The position numbers and the translations under genes are program-made. The notes beneath the pieces were generated by a model. The model was not told where the DNA came from. It saw nothing but the letters and a program-made list of their open reading frames with translations, and made no database searches. DNA of 64,000 nucleotides from Micromonospora sp. U21. Its GTDB lineage: Bacteria > Actinomycetota > Actinomycetes > Mycobacteriales > Micromonosporaceae. Every line of letters begins with the position of its first letter. The first letter of the stretch is position 1. The stretch lies in the NCBI RefSeq assembly GCF_018070045.1, contig NZ_JAGPYK010000003.1, forward strand, positions 62,001-126,000. Direction: 5' to 3'. Positions 15,435 through 25,296 of the stretch are shown here, in pieces.

Positions 15435-17306
15435 ATGCCGCTGGACACGGACAGCCCGCCTCGGGCGGACGAGCCGACACGCAGGTCCCGAGCCCGCCGC
15501 CGCACTGTCGCGTTCCTCGCCGCCGACGCCACCGCCTGGCTATGCGGCTTTCTCGCGGCCGCGTGGACCCGCTACGAGTTCCAACCCCCGCCCAACCTAT
15601 TCGCGCGAGCCGCCGTCGTCGCCGCGCTCGCCGCACTGGTGCACGTCGCGGTGGCCGCGCTCCGGCGGCTCTACTCCGGACATCATCCGCTGGGCAGCCT
15701 GCAGGAAGTCCAGGGCGTGGCCGGAACAACGATCACGACGGCCGGCATCCTACTGCTCGGGCTGCTGCCGTCCGATGACCGGCCCGTGCCGGCGAGCACC
15801 CCACTGGTCGGCGGCGCTCTCGCCCTACTGCTCATGCTGGCAGCCCGGTTCGCGTACCGGCACCGGCGCGATCTTGCCATGCGTCCTGATCACCGGTCGG
15901 CGACGCCGGTCCTGCTCTTCGGGATGGGTGACGCCGGGCAGGGCCTGCTCCGCGCGATGCTCAGCGACCCACGCGGCCGGTACCTGCCGGTCGGCGCTCT
16001 CGACGACGACCCGGACAAGCGCGACCTGCGCATCGGCGGGGTACGCGTGCTCGGCGGACGGCGCGACGTCAGCAAGGTGGTACGCCGCACCAACGCCAGC
16101 ACGGTCATCTTCTCTGTCGCCAACGCCGACGCCGCATTAATACGGCAGATGCGCGAAGCAACCCTCCAGACCGGGGCGGCGTTCAAGGTACTGCCTCCGG
16201 TGCGAGAGCTGGTTGACCACCGGATCACCGTCACCGACGTCCGCGACGTGCGGATCAGCGACCTGCTCGGGCGCCGCCAGGTGGTCGGCGACCTGCCGCT
16301 AAGCACAAACAGCCTGACCGGCCGACGGATCCTGGTCACCGGCGCCGGCGGCTCGATCGGCTCCGAGCTCTGCCGTCAGGTGATGAAGGCGGACCCGGGT
16401 GAGCTGATGATGCTGGACCGGGACGAGTCCGCTCTGCACAGCCTCCAGATGTCGCTCGCCGGACGGGCCCTGCTGGACGGTCCCGAGCTGATCCTCGCCG
16501 ACTTGCGGGACGACGAGGGCATCCGACGGATCATCCGAGAACGCCGCCCGGAGATCATCTTTCACGCTGCGGCGCTCAAGCACCTGCCCCTGCTCCAGCG
16601 GCACCCAGGCGAGGCGGTCAAGACCAACGTCTGGGGCACGGTGTCCGTGCTCGACGCCTGCCAGGACGTAGCACGGTTCGTGAACATCTCCACGGACAAG
16701 GCCGCCGACCCGATCAGCGTGCTCGGATACTCCAAGCGAATCACCGAGATGCTGACCGCGCACGCCGCCTCACGGTTTCCCGGCACCTTCCTCAGCGTCC
16801 GGTTCGGAAACGTCCTGAGCAGCCGTGGATCGGTCGTGACGGCCTTCCAGCGGCAGATCGAGGCGGGTAACCCGCTGACGGTCACGCACCCGGACGTGAC
16901 GCGCTACCTGATGACTGTCGAGGAAGCCGTACACCTTGTGCTACAGGCTGCGGCGATTGGCCGTGACGGGGAAGCATTGGTGCTTGACATGGGGGAACCG
17001 GTCCGCATCGCCAACCTGGCCCGGCAAATGGCCGACCAGGCCGCGAGTACGGTGCCGATCGTCTACACCGGTCTGCGGCCGGGCGAGAAGCTCCACGAGG
17101 ATCTGCTGGGTACCGGCGAAACAGACACCAGGCCGTTCCACCCACTGATATCGCATGTTTCAGTGCCTGCCCTGGATTCGCTGGAGGTCAGCGGCCTCGA
17201 TCCGTATGACGACCCGGACAAGATTGTGGCGCAACTCGCTCAACTCTGCGCCCATCCGGTCAACCCGACCCTCGCCTCCACCCGCGAAGCGCCGCTACCG
17301 CACTGA
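15435..17306 (+). CDS. Membrane-bound UDP-sugar 4,6-dehydratase, PglF/CapD/WbpM-like
   Basis: A 623-residue polysaccharide biosynthesis protein. The N-terminal half has about four hydrophobic helices and a first Rossmann region (VLLFGMGDAGQGLLRA). The C-terminal SDR domain starts at ILVTGAGGSIGSELCRQ, with FHAAALKHLPLL, the STDKAADPISVLGYSKR catalytic block and LRPGEKLHEDLL. Such enzymes turn UDP-GlcNAc into the 4-keto-6-deoxy sugar used by PglE. The start at 15435 is set by AAGGAG 5 nt upstream; the frame has an earlier ATG at 15417. It carries a TTA codon at 16137-16139 followed by a rare ATA. Confidence 0.92.
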   Translation: MPLDTDSPPRADEPTRRSRARRRTVAFLAADATAWLCGFLAAAWTRYEFQPPPNLFARAAVVAALAALVHVAVAALRRLYSGHHPLGSLQEVQGVAGTTITTAGILLLGLLPSDDRPVPASTPLVGGALALLLMLAARFAYRHRRDLAMRPDHRSATPVLLFGMGDAGQGLLRAMLSDPRGRYLPVGALDDDPDKRDLRIGGVRVLGGRRDVSKVVRRTNASTVIFSVANADAALIRQMREATLQTGAAFKVLPPVRELVDHRITVTDVRDVRISDLLGRRQVVGDLPLSTNSLTGRRILVTGAGGSIGSELCRQVMKADPGELMMLDRDESALHSLQMSLAGRALLDGPELILADLRDDEGIRRIIRERRPEIIFHAAALKHLPLLQRHPGEAVKTNVWGTVSVLDACQDVARFVNISTDKAADPISVLGYSKRITEMLTAHAASRFPGTFLSVRFGNVLSSRGSVVTAFQRQIEAGNPLTVTHPDVTRYLMTVEEAVHLVLQAAAIGRDGEALVLDMGEPVRIANLARQMADQAASTVPIVYTGLRPGEKLHEDLLGTGETDTRPFHPLISHVSVPALDSLEVSGLDPYDDPDKIVAQLAQLCAHPVNPTLASTREAPLPH

Positions 17307-17391
17307 CCCGTGGGCGGTGGTCTGGCGCGTCGGCGCGCCAGGCCCCCGCCCACATAGTCGTTGAACGTGTGCTGAAGGGAGATCCCGCACG

Positions 17392-18615
17392 GTGACATCG
17401 ACCGACGAGAAGCAGGTTCACACGCAGGGGACCCAGGCGAGCCGACAGCTCCGGATCGTCGTTCTGATGAAGACGAACAGCGGGGGGACTTGGATCCTGC
17501 CGCAGGTGGAGGCGATGCGGGCGCGCGGACACGAGGTCATGGTGGTGCTTCCCCCGGGCCCCGGCCGGCTCACCTCCGAGCTGCGTGGGCGCGGGTTCAA
17601 GGTTTTCGAGTGCCTATTCCCACTACGGCCGGCACCATCGACGCTGGTCGGGCTCGCACGCCTGCGTCGCCTGATCCGCCGCCTGCGGCCGGACATCGTG
17701 CAGTACCACCTGATCGCCTCAGCGTACGCGGCGCGGCTGGCAACGGTCGGGCTACCCGTCCGTCGGGTACACAGCGTTGCCGGCCCGCTGTATCTGGACT
17801 CGCCACTGATTAGGACCGCAGAGCGCCTGATGTGGCGGTTGGACGACGTCATCGTCAACGGCTGCGCCAACGCCGCTGCCCGATACGCGGCGCTGGGATG
17901 CCCCCCAAACCGACTTCCGGTGGCGACCTACGGGGTGGATACCAGCAGGTTCGACCCGACCGAGACAGCACCGGAGCAGCGCGCAGCGGCCCGCGCCGCG
18001 TTGGGCGTTGCTCCGGACGCGTTCCTGGTCATCATGGTTGCGTATGCGTATCCGCCAAAGCGGCTGGTCCACCGGGGACGCGGCATCAAGGGTCACGACG
18101 TGCTGCTCGACGCGTGGCGGATGTTCCGCGAGAAGCACGAGAACTGTCATTTGCTGCTGGTCGGTGGCGGCTGGACTCAAGCTGGAGAGACGTACCGGCG
18201 TAGCCTCATCGATCGGTTCAGGGTCAACGAGGACGACAGCATCACCTGGCTGACGACCGTGCCCGACGTCCGGCCCTGCTACCTGGCTGCGGATGTCAGC
18301 GTCAGCCCGTCGCTGAGCGAGAGCCACGGGGCGGCGGTCGAGGCCGGGGCGATGGCCGTACCGAGCATCGTCAGTGACGCCGGAGGGCTCCCCGAGACGG
18401 TCGACGCCCACTCCGGCTGGGTCGTGCCCCGCGACGACCCGCCTGCGCTGGCAGCCGCCTTGAATAACGCATACGCCGAGTTCATCGCAGGCACGTTGGC
18501 AGGCCGCGGCTCGGCCGCTCGGCAACGGATGGTCGACCAGTTCGACAACCGTAGGACAGCCGAGCAGGTCACCGATGTCTGCGAACAGGTCGCCGCGCTG
18601 GTGGTGCGCCAATGA
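17392..18615 (+). CDS. GT4 family glycosyltransferase
   Basis: A 407-residue GT-B-fold transferase. The N-terminal domain opens with RIVVLMKTNSGGTWILPQVEAM. The C-terminal nucleotide-sugar domain contains LLVGGG and the acidic motif SLSESHGAAVEAGA (E-x7-E type), then SDAGGLPETV. It probably adds one sugar to the lipid-linked repeat unit on the cytosolic face. GTG 17392 is preceded by gaagggag about 10 nt upstream. The stop overlaps the next ATG (ATGA), so the two glycosyltransferases are coupled. Confidence 0.88.
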   Translation: MTSTDEKQVHTQGTQASRQLRIVVLMKTNSGGTWILPQVEAMRARGHEVMVVLPPGPGRLTSELRGRGFKVFECLFPLRPAPSTLVGLARLRRLIRRLRPDIVQYHLIASAYAARLATVGLPVRRVHSVAGPLYLDSPLIRTAERLMWRLDDVIVNGCANAAARYAALGCPPNRLPVATYGVDTSRFDPTETAPEQRAAARAALGVAPDAFLVIMVAYAYPPKRLVHRGRGIKGHDVLLDAWRMFREKHENCHLLLVGGGWTQAGETYRRSLIDRFRVNEDDSITWLTTVPDVRPCYLAADVSVSPSLSESHGAAVEAGAMAVPSIVSDAGGLPETVDAHSGWVVPRDDPPALAAALNNAYAEFIAGTLAGRGSAARQRMVDQFDNRRTAEQVTDVCEQVAALVVRQ

Positions 18616-19826
18616 GGGTCGTGGTGAGCACCGAATCCCGGTTTAGCCGCACCCCCGACGGTCGGGTCTGGGTCCAGGCGGGACCGGACAACTCGATCTG
18701 GCGGCGCTACCTCACCGTGTTCCAGCGTGTCCGGGTGGTCGGCCGGACGCTTGACGTGGCGGACGTTCCCGAAGGGGCCGCCCGGGTGGACGGAGACCGG
18801 GTCGAGGTCTGGCCGTTGCCGTACTACGTCGGCCCCCGCCAGTACCTGCTCCGTCGGCACCTGGTGGCACGCGCCGTCACCGCGTCGGCGGACGCCGAGG
18901 ACGCGGTGATCCTCCGAGTGCCCTCCCCGATCGGCTCTTTGTTGGCTGCGGCCCGAGAACGTGCCAGGCTTCCGTACGCCTTGGAGGTCATCGGCGATCC
19001 GTACGACGTGCTCGCCCCCGGCGTGGTCCGCCATCCGCTGCGGCCGGTGCTGCGAGCGTCGGCCACCCGACGGCTGCGCCAGCAATGCCGCTCGGCAGTC
19101 GCGGTGGCGTACGAGACGGAACGGCATCTGCAGCGGCGATACCCCAGCCTGCCCAGTACTCCCACAACTGGCATCTCCAGCGTCGATCTGCCGCCGGCGG
19201 CGTACGTCCCACGGGCACGGGGCGTACGGCCGCTGCTGCGGGAAGCCAAGCTAATTTCGATCGGCTCGCTCGAACAGCTCTACAAGGGCATCGATACCCT
19301 GATCGAGGCGATCGCTCAGTCGTCCGCCCTTTCCCCGCGGCTCCAGTTGGTACACGTCGGGGTCGGCGCGTACCGCCTCGATCTCGAACAGCTCGCCACC
19401 CGGCTCGGCGTTGCAGACCGGGTGACCTTCACCGGTGTCCTACCTACGGTCGAGGCGGTGCGCGAGCAGCTCGACAGGGCCGACCTGTTCGTGATGCCCT
19501 CGCGGACCGAAGGGCTGCCACGCGCACTTATCGAAGCCATGGCTCGGGCTCTACCCGCCGTCGGCTCGACCGTAGGCGGAATCCCCGAGTTGCTCACCCC
19601 GGCGAATCTCGTTCCGCCCAATGATCCTGCGGCCCTGGCCGCCGCCATCACCCGGCTGCTGGCCGATCCGGAACGGCTGGCCAGCGCCTCTGCCAGGAAT
19701 CTGGCTCGGGCCAGGCAGTTCTCCACTGAGACGCTCGGTGCCCGGCGGCTCGCCTACTATGATGCGGTGGCGGAGGCTGCCCGTAAGCCGCTGCGCCAGC
19801 GCTCCACCCTCGTGGTCGGGCGCTGA
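18612..19826 (+). CDS. GT4 family glycosyltransferase
   Basis: A 404-residue GT-B glycosyltransferase. The C-terminal domain shows SIGSLEQLYKGIDTLIEA, VTFTGVLPTVEAV and the diagnostic MPSRTEGLPRALIEAMA (E-x7-E), then GGIPELL. The N-terminal acceptor domain is divergent (VVSTESRFSRTPDGRVW). It is translationally coupled to the preceding glycosyltransferase and is the last gene of the rightward arm of the locus; a hairpin follows. Donor and acceptor are unknown. Confidence 0.87.
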   Translation: MRVVVSTESRFSRTPDGRVWVQAGPDNSIWRRYLTVFQRVRVVGRTLDVADVPEGAARVDGDRVEVWPLPYYVGPRQYLLRRHLVARAVTASADAEDAVILRVPSPIGSLLAAARERARLPYALEVIGDPYDVLAPGVVRHPLRPVLRASATRRLRQQCRSAVAVAYETERHLQRRYPSLPSTPTTGISSVDLPPAAYVPRARGVRPLLREAKLISIGSLEQLYKGIDTLIEAIAQSSALSPRLQLVHVGVGAYRLDLEQLATRLGVADRVTFTGVLPTVEAVREQLDRADLFVMPSRTEGLPRALIEAMARALPAVGSTVGGIPELLTPANLVPPNDPAALAAAITRLLADPERLASASARNLARARQFSTETLGARRLAYYDAVAEAARKPLRQRSTLVVGR

Positions 19827-19854
19827 TCTGGCCGGGTCATGCGGCGCGACGCGT

Positions 19855-19882
19855 CCCCGCGCCCGCCCGGTTGGGCGCGGGG
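19855..19882. terminator. Hairpin between convergent glycosyltransferase genes
   Basis: A 10-bp stem, ccccgcgccc (19855-19864) with gggcgcgggg (19873-19882), can be extended by cgcga/tcgcg across a bulge. It lies between the two converging arms of the polysaccharide locus. Confidence 0.6.
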
Positions 19883-19889
19883 TCGCGGC

Positions 19890-21317
19890 TTAGCGGCGTG
19901 ACGTGACCGTCCGGGAGCCTCGACCGGTCGCAGCTCGCAGGGCAACATCACGCAGAATCTCGATGTATCCGATGAGTTGGTCCTCCCGGTAGAGGCCGTC
20001 CAGCGCGGCGGCGGGCACGGCTGGGATCTGGCCGGTCCGCTCCTTGACGGCCAGCCACTCGCGGAGCTGAGCCGCGATCGCGTGCTTGTCGTTGTGGACA
20101 ACGCCGGCGCGGCGCTCGCGCACCATCTTCGCCGCCAAACCCCCCTCATAACCGAGCAACAGAATCGGCCGCCGGGCTTGGAGGTAGTCGAACATCTTGC
20201 CGCTCATCGTCCCGGCGTCCCGCGGATCGTTCCACATCAACAGGACGAGCACGTCCGCTTCCGCCTGGATGCGCCAGGACTTCTCAGCAGAGACGTGACC
20301 GAGGAGGGTGACCGAGTCCTGCACACCGGCACGCTCCACGCCAGCGCGCACCACCCCATTGTCCTCGCCGGCGAACACGAGGTGGATATGTGCGGCGTCC
20401 GGCCCGAGCAGCGCAATCGCGTCAAGCAACGGGCCAGGCTCCCGCTTTCCCGGGTAGATGTAGCCGGTATGCGCCAGCGTCAACGTGGGTACGGCCTGGC
20501 CAGCGGCTGCGGGCTGCGCCCTGATGGCAGGTGCCGCGCTGGTTGGGGGGAGCGGGCGGCGGTCGATTCCATTCATGATCGCGTAGGTCTCGCATCCGAA
20601 CGTGGCCCGCAAGGTTTCGGCCATCGGCTCAGAAACGGTCACGCACGCGGCTACCGAGCGAAGTACCCACCGCTCGATCCAGCGGTCTACGACGAGGCGC
20701 AACCTGGATCGAGCCCAGTACTCGTTGCCGATCGACCAGAGGTCGCGGTAGTCGGCGACCCAAGGCACGTCGAGCCGGCGAGCCAGCTTGGCCGCCACGA
20801 CGAACCCGGAGAAGGGGGGGCCCGAGGTGACGATGACGTCCGGCCGCCAGTCACCGCGCACCCTCAGGTACTCCCGAGTGGCCGGTCGGATCCAGTTAAG
20901 TTGCGGGTCCGGCACGAGCATCTCCATGCCGAGACGCCAGAGCCGGCGGTTGGCCGCCCGCCGGACTGCCGCCAGCCGGACCCGCGACGCTGGCCGGTCG
21001 GTCGCGGAGTGTGGGATACCCGACGGCGAGAGGTTGAACCGCGGAAGCTTCGGTGCGGGCGCCACCCGCACCACCAGGTCCTCGGGGATCACGGCAGACG
21101 CGTCACCCGACGCAGCCGCAGCGGCGGTGAGCACCTGGACGTCCCAGCCGTGCTCGATGGCGAAGACGACAAGAGCGGCTGGCCGCCGGGCCCCCACCGT
21201 CTCGGCCGGGGGAAAGTGGTAGGAGACGAGCAGCATCCGGGGCATCCCGTCGGGAACCCGTTCGCTGGCGCGGGTTGGGTCCGCGTCGTCCCGCGCAGCG
21301 GGCCGCCGACGGCTCAT
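19890..21317 (-). CDS. GT4 family glycosyltransferase
   Basis: A GT-B-fold glycosyltransferase of 475 residues. The N-terminal domain starts MLLVSYHFPPAETVGARRPA after a charged leader of about 30 residues. VTSGPPFSGFVVAAKL and VADYRDLWS are typical of WcaI-like enzymes. In the C-terminal domain TMSGKMFDYLQARRPIL replaces the usual E-x7-E block. ATG 21317 is chosen because GGAGG lies 6 nt upstream on the minus strand. It is the last gene of the leftward arm, after a 137-nt gap behind the flippase. Confidence 0.87.
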   Translation of the reverse strand: MSRRRPAARDDADPTRASERVPDGMPRMLLVSYHFPPAETVGARRPAALVVFAIEHGWDVQVLTAAAAASGDASAVIPEDLVVRVAPAPKLPRFNLSPSGIPHSATDRPASRVRLAAVRRAANRRLWRLGMEMLVPDPQLNWIRPATREYLRVRGDWRPDVIVTSGPPFSGFVVAAKLARRLDVPWVADYRDLWSIGNEYWARSRLRLVVDRWIERWVLRSVAACVTVSEPMAETLRATFGCETYAIMNGIDRRPLPPTSAAPAIRAQPAAAGQAVPTLTLAHTGYIYPGKREPGPLLDAIALLGPDAAHIHLVFAGEDNGVVRAGVERAGVQDSVTLLGHVSAEKSWRIQAEADVLVLLMWNDPRDAGTMSGKMFDYLQARRPILLLGYEGGLAAKMVRERRAGVVHNDKHAIAAQLREWLAVKERTGQIPAVPAAALDGLYREDQLIGYIEILRDVALRAATGRGSRTVTSRR

Positions 21318-21454
21318 CGACGTCCTCCGCGCAGCCACCGGTACCTTTGTCGATCAGCGTCCCGCATCGCCTTGCTCCTTTCTGCACTGGACACCTGGGT
21401 CAACGACGCCTCCATCGGCAAAGACGTGCAGGGCGTCGGAAGAGCCGCCACCGG

Positions 21455-22780
21455 TCAGCCCTGGGGCACCAACGGGGTCTCGGTCACGCCGACTGCCTCG
21501 GCCTGCCGCCCGGCAAACGTCACGGTCCGCAATGCCATCAGCCATGACGCGGTGTAAGCAAGGAGCCCGGATACGCTCAGGGCCCAGACCGCAACCAGCG
21601 ATGATGCACCAGCTGCGGCAACGGCACTGACCGCCCCGGCGACGAGTACGACCCGACCCACGTCCCAGGCCAGTTGGCGGCCCTGTTGCTCGAAGACAAC
21701 CAGGGTCTGGGACAGCGGCGACGCCATGAGTTGGGCGGCGACGTATAGCGCCAGAGCCTGTGCGTACGTCCCGCTGCGCTCCCACTCCGACCCGAACACG
21801 ACAGAGAACGCGGCGGGTGCAGCGACCCAGAGCACCACTGCGGTGAGGCCGGCGAAGAGTGCGAGCTTACGACTCGCGGCGACGAAGATGGACCGGCAAC
21901 GACCGGGTTGCTGGCGCGCCGCGCGGGAGACCTCCGCCAGGTAGACCTGAGCGACCGCCGACGCGACCAGAGCGGCCGGAATCGCGATCACACGTTGGGT
22001 CAACCCGAGCCAGCCGGCGACGGAGCCTCCGTACCAGTAGGCGATGAGCAACACCGGTAGCTGGGTGCCGAGGACGTTGAGCAAACCCGACGGCGTCAGC
22101 AGCAGTGGAAACCCTCGGTATCGACGGGCGACCTCGCGCAGGTGGCGCCTCTCACGACCCGCCCGTGCCTGTCCACCGGAGAAGCCCGCGCCGCGCATAA
22201 GGACGAGCGCGGCCATGGCCTGGCCCATCCCGAGCCCCAGCACCAGGCCGCCGGGGCGCAGCGCCGCACCGCCCAGTGTGAGCTGCATGGCCGCGGTGGT
22301 CGCCGACTGGAAGAAGTTGCGCCGGCCGATCGATCCATACCGGCGGTGCCGGATGGCGAGTTGATTGAGCAGCAGCACGACGCCCGTTGCCGCCGCTGCC
22401 GGCGGGACGACCCACAACCACGTTTCCAGCTCCGGCTGTCCGAAGATCCGGGCGACCTCATCCCTGACCGCCAGCACCGCGACGGTGCCCGCCAGCACCG
22501 TTACGCAGGCTGCGGCGATCCCGAGCGCGACCAGCGTGTGCGCGTCGCGCTCCCGTTCCGGCAGCGGGACGGCCAGGTCGTAACGGAGGACCGACACCGT
22601 CCCGATCGTCAGCGTCAGAGCGGCGACCACGGTCAGGACGCCGAAATCAGCGGGCCGGTAGATTCGGGACAGCAGCGGCGCGGCTGCCATGGCGAGTACC
22701 TGACCGCCGGCCGAGCCCGCAATGATGGCAACCACGCCTCGCCGGCTCCCTGACATGCACCGGACGCGCAGCCTGCTCAC
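21455..22780 (-). CDS. Wzx-type polysaccharide flippase
   Basis: A polytopic membrane protein of 441 residues with about 12 hydrophobic segments and an N-terminal GSAGGQVLAMAAAPLLSRIYRPADFG, typical of the polysaccharide biosynthesis (Wzx/RfbX, MOP) family. It would move undecaprenyl-linked repeat units across the membrane. The start is set at GTG 22780 because it overlaps the stop of the upstream polymerase/ligase gene (GTGA, 22777-22780). A later Met (MSGSRRG) is a weaker alternative. The Wzx-Wzy adjacency marks this as a Wzx/Wzy-dependent locus. Confidence 0.85.
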   Translation of the reverse strand: MSRLRVRCMSGSRRGVVAIIAGSAGGQVLAMAAAPLLSRIYRPADFGVLTVVAALTLTIGTVSVLRYDLAVPLPERERDAHTLVALGIAAACVTVLAGTVAVLAVRDEVARIFGQPELETWLWVVPPAAAATGVVLLLNQLAIRHRRYGSIGRRNFFQSATTAAMQLTLGGAALRPGGLVLGLGMGQAMAALVLMRGAGFSGGQARAGRERRHLREVARRYRGFPLLLTPSGLLNVLGTQLPVLLIAYWYGGSVAGWLGLTQRVIAIPAALVASAVAQVYLAEVSRAARQQPGRCRSIFVAASRKLALFAGLTAVVLWVAAPAAFSVVFGSEWERSGTYAQALALYVAAQLMASPLSQTLVVFEQQGRQLAWDVGRVVLVAGAVSAVAAAGASSLVAVWALSVSGLLAYTASWLMALRTVTFAGRQAEAVGVTETPLVPQG

Positions 22781-24195
22781 CGGCGTACGCACTCCCCCGC
22801 TCGCCCGTGCCCCATCCTCGATCGGCTCGGCTCACGCCGCCCGGAAACCGGCGGCCTGCCCCGGCGGGTGGACGCCAGATACCGGTCTGGCGCCCGCCAA
22901 CGCCCATCGACGCCCTGCCAGCCCGGTGGCGTGTGCCGGTATGCGTCCCGCAGCATCCGGTGCCTGCCCGCACTCTCGTCCCGAGTCGCTCCGAGGAGCA
23001 CGAGCAGGCCGAGAGCCAGCGAACAAAACAACGGCCGACTCGCGTTGATGTCGCCGGACGTCGAGACCGCGAGCACGTTGAACGTCAGAATCGCGAGGAC
23101 GAATCCGGCCACCGGATCAGTCGCGGCCGACCGCCAGAGCCCGATAGCCACGAGTGCGACAGCCAGCATGAACACCCCGCCGACCAGCCAGCCGCCCTCG
23201 GCGACTAGCTCCAGCCACAGGTTGTGCGGATAGGTGTGCTCGATCATCCAGGTGTGGCTGTTCCAGTTGCCGTACCCCACCCCGCCCGGGTTCTCGGCGA
23301 TGACGGACAGGGTGCGCTGACGCATGTCCGCTCGGGCGCTGTCGAACAACTCCTCGGATGGATCGACGATGAGTGCGTACATCCGTGGCGGCAGTAGCGA
23401 CGGTAGTGCCCAGACGGCAACGACCACGCTGGACATGAGCCCGACGCCGATCCACTCCCGCCGCCCCCGCCTGCCCCTCTGACGCAGACCGGCGAGTACC
23501 AGAGTGAGGACGGCGGCGGCGGTCGCCACCAGCGGGCCTCGCGAGCCTGTGGCGAACAGGCCCATGATGAGGAAGAGTCCGATCCCGGCCGCCCACCACC
23601 ACGAGAGTCGACTGCGGAAGTACAGCCATGCCAGGGCCACCATCGCACCCCCGATCGCCCGGGCTAGCCAGATGGGATTAGAGCCGAAGCCGCCCGACCG
23701 GTCACCCTGCGATTCGCCGACCAGCGCCGCGAGCGCCAACACCACGCCGCAGCCCAGGAAGATCGCGGCGAACATCTCCACGTCCCGCCGGCCTCGAATG
23801 ACGGCCACAGCGATGGTGGCGAGCAGGGTCAGCGTCACCAGGAGGAAGAACTTCTGCTGCCCGTACTCGGTCTCCGGCGTTCGCAGAATCCCCGGCAGGG
23901 CGAGGACCCCGAACGTCATGAGCACCCAGAAGACGACGACCCGCGCGCGGGAGGCCGGTCGGAACAGGTCGTGAAACACCAGCAGCACCGCCAGGGCGGC
24001 CCCAGTGATGAGAAAGGTTCGGCCAACCGTACGCGGGAACTGGTCGAAGTTCAGCAACATCACGATGACGGCAGCTCTGGTCACGGTGGACCAGATCCCG
24101 CCACGCTGCTTCGACATCACCTCCGATCCCGTCGTCCGCCCTGCACGGACAGCACTCCCGATCACCGGCGACCAGGTGTCGCCACGCGTCATCAT
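22777..24195 (-). CDS. O-antigen ligase/polymerase family protein (Wzy/WaaL-like)
   Basis: A 472-residue membrane protein with about ten to twelve hydrophobic helices. A central periplasmic-type segment carries NPGGVGYGNWNSHTWMIEHTYPHNLWLELVAEGG, whose H-x-x-x-Y-P-H-N-x-x-L-E pattern is the hallmark of the Wzy/WaaL family. Next to Wzx it most likely polymerises repeat units. The short arginine-rich C-terminal tail is cytosolic. ATG 24195 has GGAGG 9 nt upstream; GTG 24198 is equally possible. Confidence 0.83.
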   Translation of the reverse strand: MMTRGDTWSPVIGSAVRAGRTTGSEVMSKQRGGIWSTVTRAAVIVMLLNFDQFPRTVGRTFLITGAALAVLLVFHDLFRPASRARVVVFWVLMTFGVLALPGILRTPETEYGQQKFFLLVTLTLLATIAVAVIRGRRDVEMFAAIFLGCGVVLALAALVGESQGDRSGGFGSNPIWLARAIGGAMVALAWLYFRSRLSWWWAAGIGLFLIMGLFATGSRGPLVATAAAVLTLVLAGLRQRGRRGRREWIGVGLMSSVVVAVWALPSLLPPRMYALIVDPSEELFDSARADMRQRTLSVIAENPGGVGYGNWNSHTWMIEHTYPHNLWLELVAEGGWLVGGVFMLAVALVAIGLWRSAATDPVAGFVLAILTFNVLAVSTSGDINASRPLFCSLALGLLVLLGATRDESAGRHRMLRDAYRHTPPGWQGVDGRWRAPDRYLASTRRGRPPVSGRREPSRSRMGHGRAGECVRR

Positions 24196-24288
24196 CACGT
24201 CGTTCCTCCGGTCGGCTGCCACCACTCGTTGTCGGGCGGCGGCAGCGGACGCCCTCCAGGTGGGTGTGAAAAGTCAGGCGGGGCGCGC

Positions 24289-25296
24289 TCAGACGGCGCG
24301 GTCCGGCCGGTACCGGGCGAGGTTCCCGGGCTCGAGGAACCACTCGACCGTCGCCTTGAGCCCATCGTCGAGGGTGGCGGTGGGCTGCCAACCCGTCTGC
24401 TCCCGGAGCAGCCGGCTGTCACCCACCAGCCGCTCAACCTCGGAACCCGCAGGCCGCAGCCGGGCCTCGGTCACCACCACCTCCGGGTGGTTGCCGAACA
24501 TCGCCCCGATCCGGCGGACCAGTTCACCGATGGCTGTCTCGCACCCCGTGGAGGCCTGGAACACCCGGCCAACCACCGCAGACTCGACAGCGGTCCCGAC
24601 TGCGATAAAGGCCGCTACGGTGTCCGCCACATACAGCAGATCGCGGGTCGTGGTCAACGCACCCAACTCCACCCCGCCGCGCCCCTTCGCCAACTGGCTG
24701 ATGATCGTCGGGATCACGGCACGGGTCGACTGCCGGGGCCCGAAGGTGTTGAACGGTCGGAGGGTAACCACCGGCAGCCCGAAGCTGAGGTGGTAGCTCT
24801 CCGCCAACTTGTCCGCGCCGATCTTCGTAGCTGCGTACGGTGACTGGCCACGCAGGCGGTGGTCCTCGGTCATCGGCACCGTGGTGGCCGTGCCATAAAC
24901 CTCGCTGGTGGAGGTCACCACCACCCGGTCGACTCCGGCCACCCGTGCGCTCTCCAGCACATTGAGCGTGCCGGTGATGTTGGTGTCCACGTACGACTGG
25001 GGTGCCAGGTACGAGTACGGGATCCCGCCGAGCGCAGCCAGGTGGTAGACGACCTTCGTCCCGTCCACTAGACGCTGGGTAATGCCGCGATCACGGATGT
25101 CTCCTGCAATGACCTCGACGTTCGCCAACTGGTCTGGGCTAAGCGTGTCCAGCCACCCGTGCGTCCCCGCCCCGTTGTAGTGGACGAGGGCACGCACCTG
25201 CTGTCCTCCTGCCACGAGGGCCTCCACCAGGTGTGAACCGATGAATCCTCCGGCGCCCGTCACCACTACCGTGTCACCGGCAGAAACCGTCCTCAT
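24289..25296 (-). CDS. NAD-dependent sugar 4,6-dehydratase, LegB-like SDR
   Basis: An extended SDR of 335 residues. It has VVVTGAGGFIGSHLVEAL, the LegB-type ALVHYN...GWLDTLSP segment, VTSTSEVYG, and catalytic Tyr/Lys in SPYAATKIGADKLAE, followed by LRPFNTFGPRQS. LegB enzymes are 4,6-dehydratases acting on GDP- or UDP-GlcNAc in legionaminic-type pathways. With no NeuB- or NeuA-like gene in view, the product here is more likely another 6-deoxy-amino sugar. The ATG overlaps the stop of the upstream SDR by 4 nt. Confidence 0.85.
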   Translation of the reverse strand: MRTVSAGDTVVVTGAGGFIGSHLVEALVAGGQQVRALVHYNGAGTHGWLDTLSPDQLANVEVIAGDIRDRGITQRLVDGTKVVYHLAALGGIPYSYLAPQSYVDTNITGTLNVLESARVAGVDRVVVTSTSEVYGTATTVPMTEDHRLRGQSPYAATKIGADKLAESYHLSFGLPVVTLRPFNTFGPRQSTRAVIPTIISQLAKGRGGVELGALTTTRDLLYVADTVAAFIAVGTAVESAVVGRVFQASTGCETAIGELVRRIGAMFGNHPEVVVTEARLRPAGSEVERLVGDSRLLREQTGWQPTATLDDGLKATVEWFLEPGNLARYRPDRAV

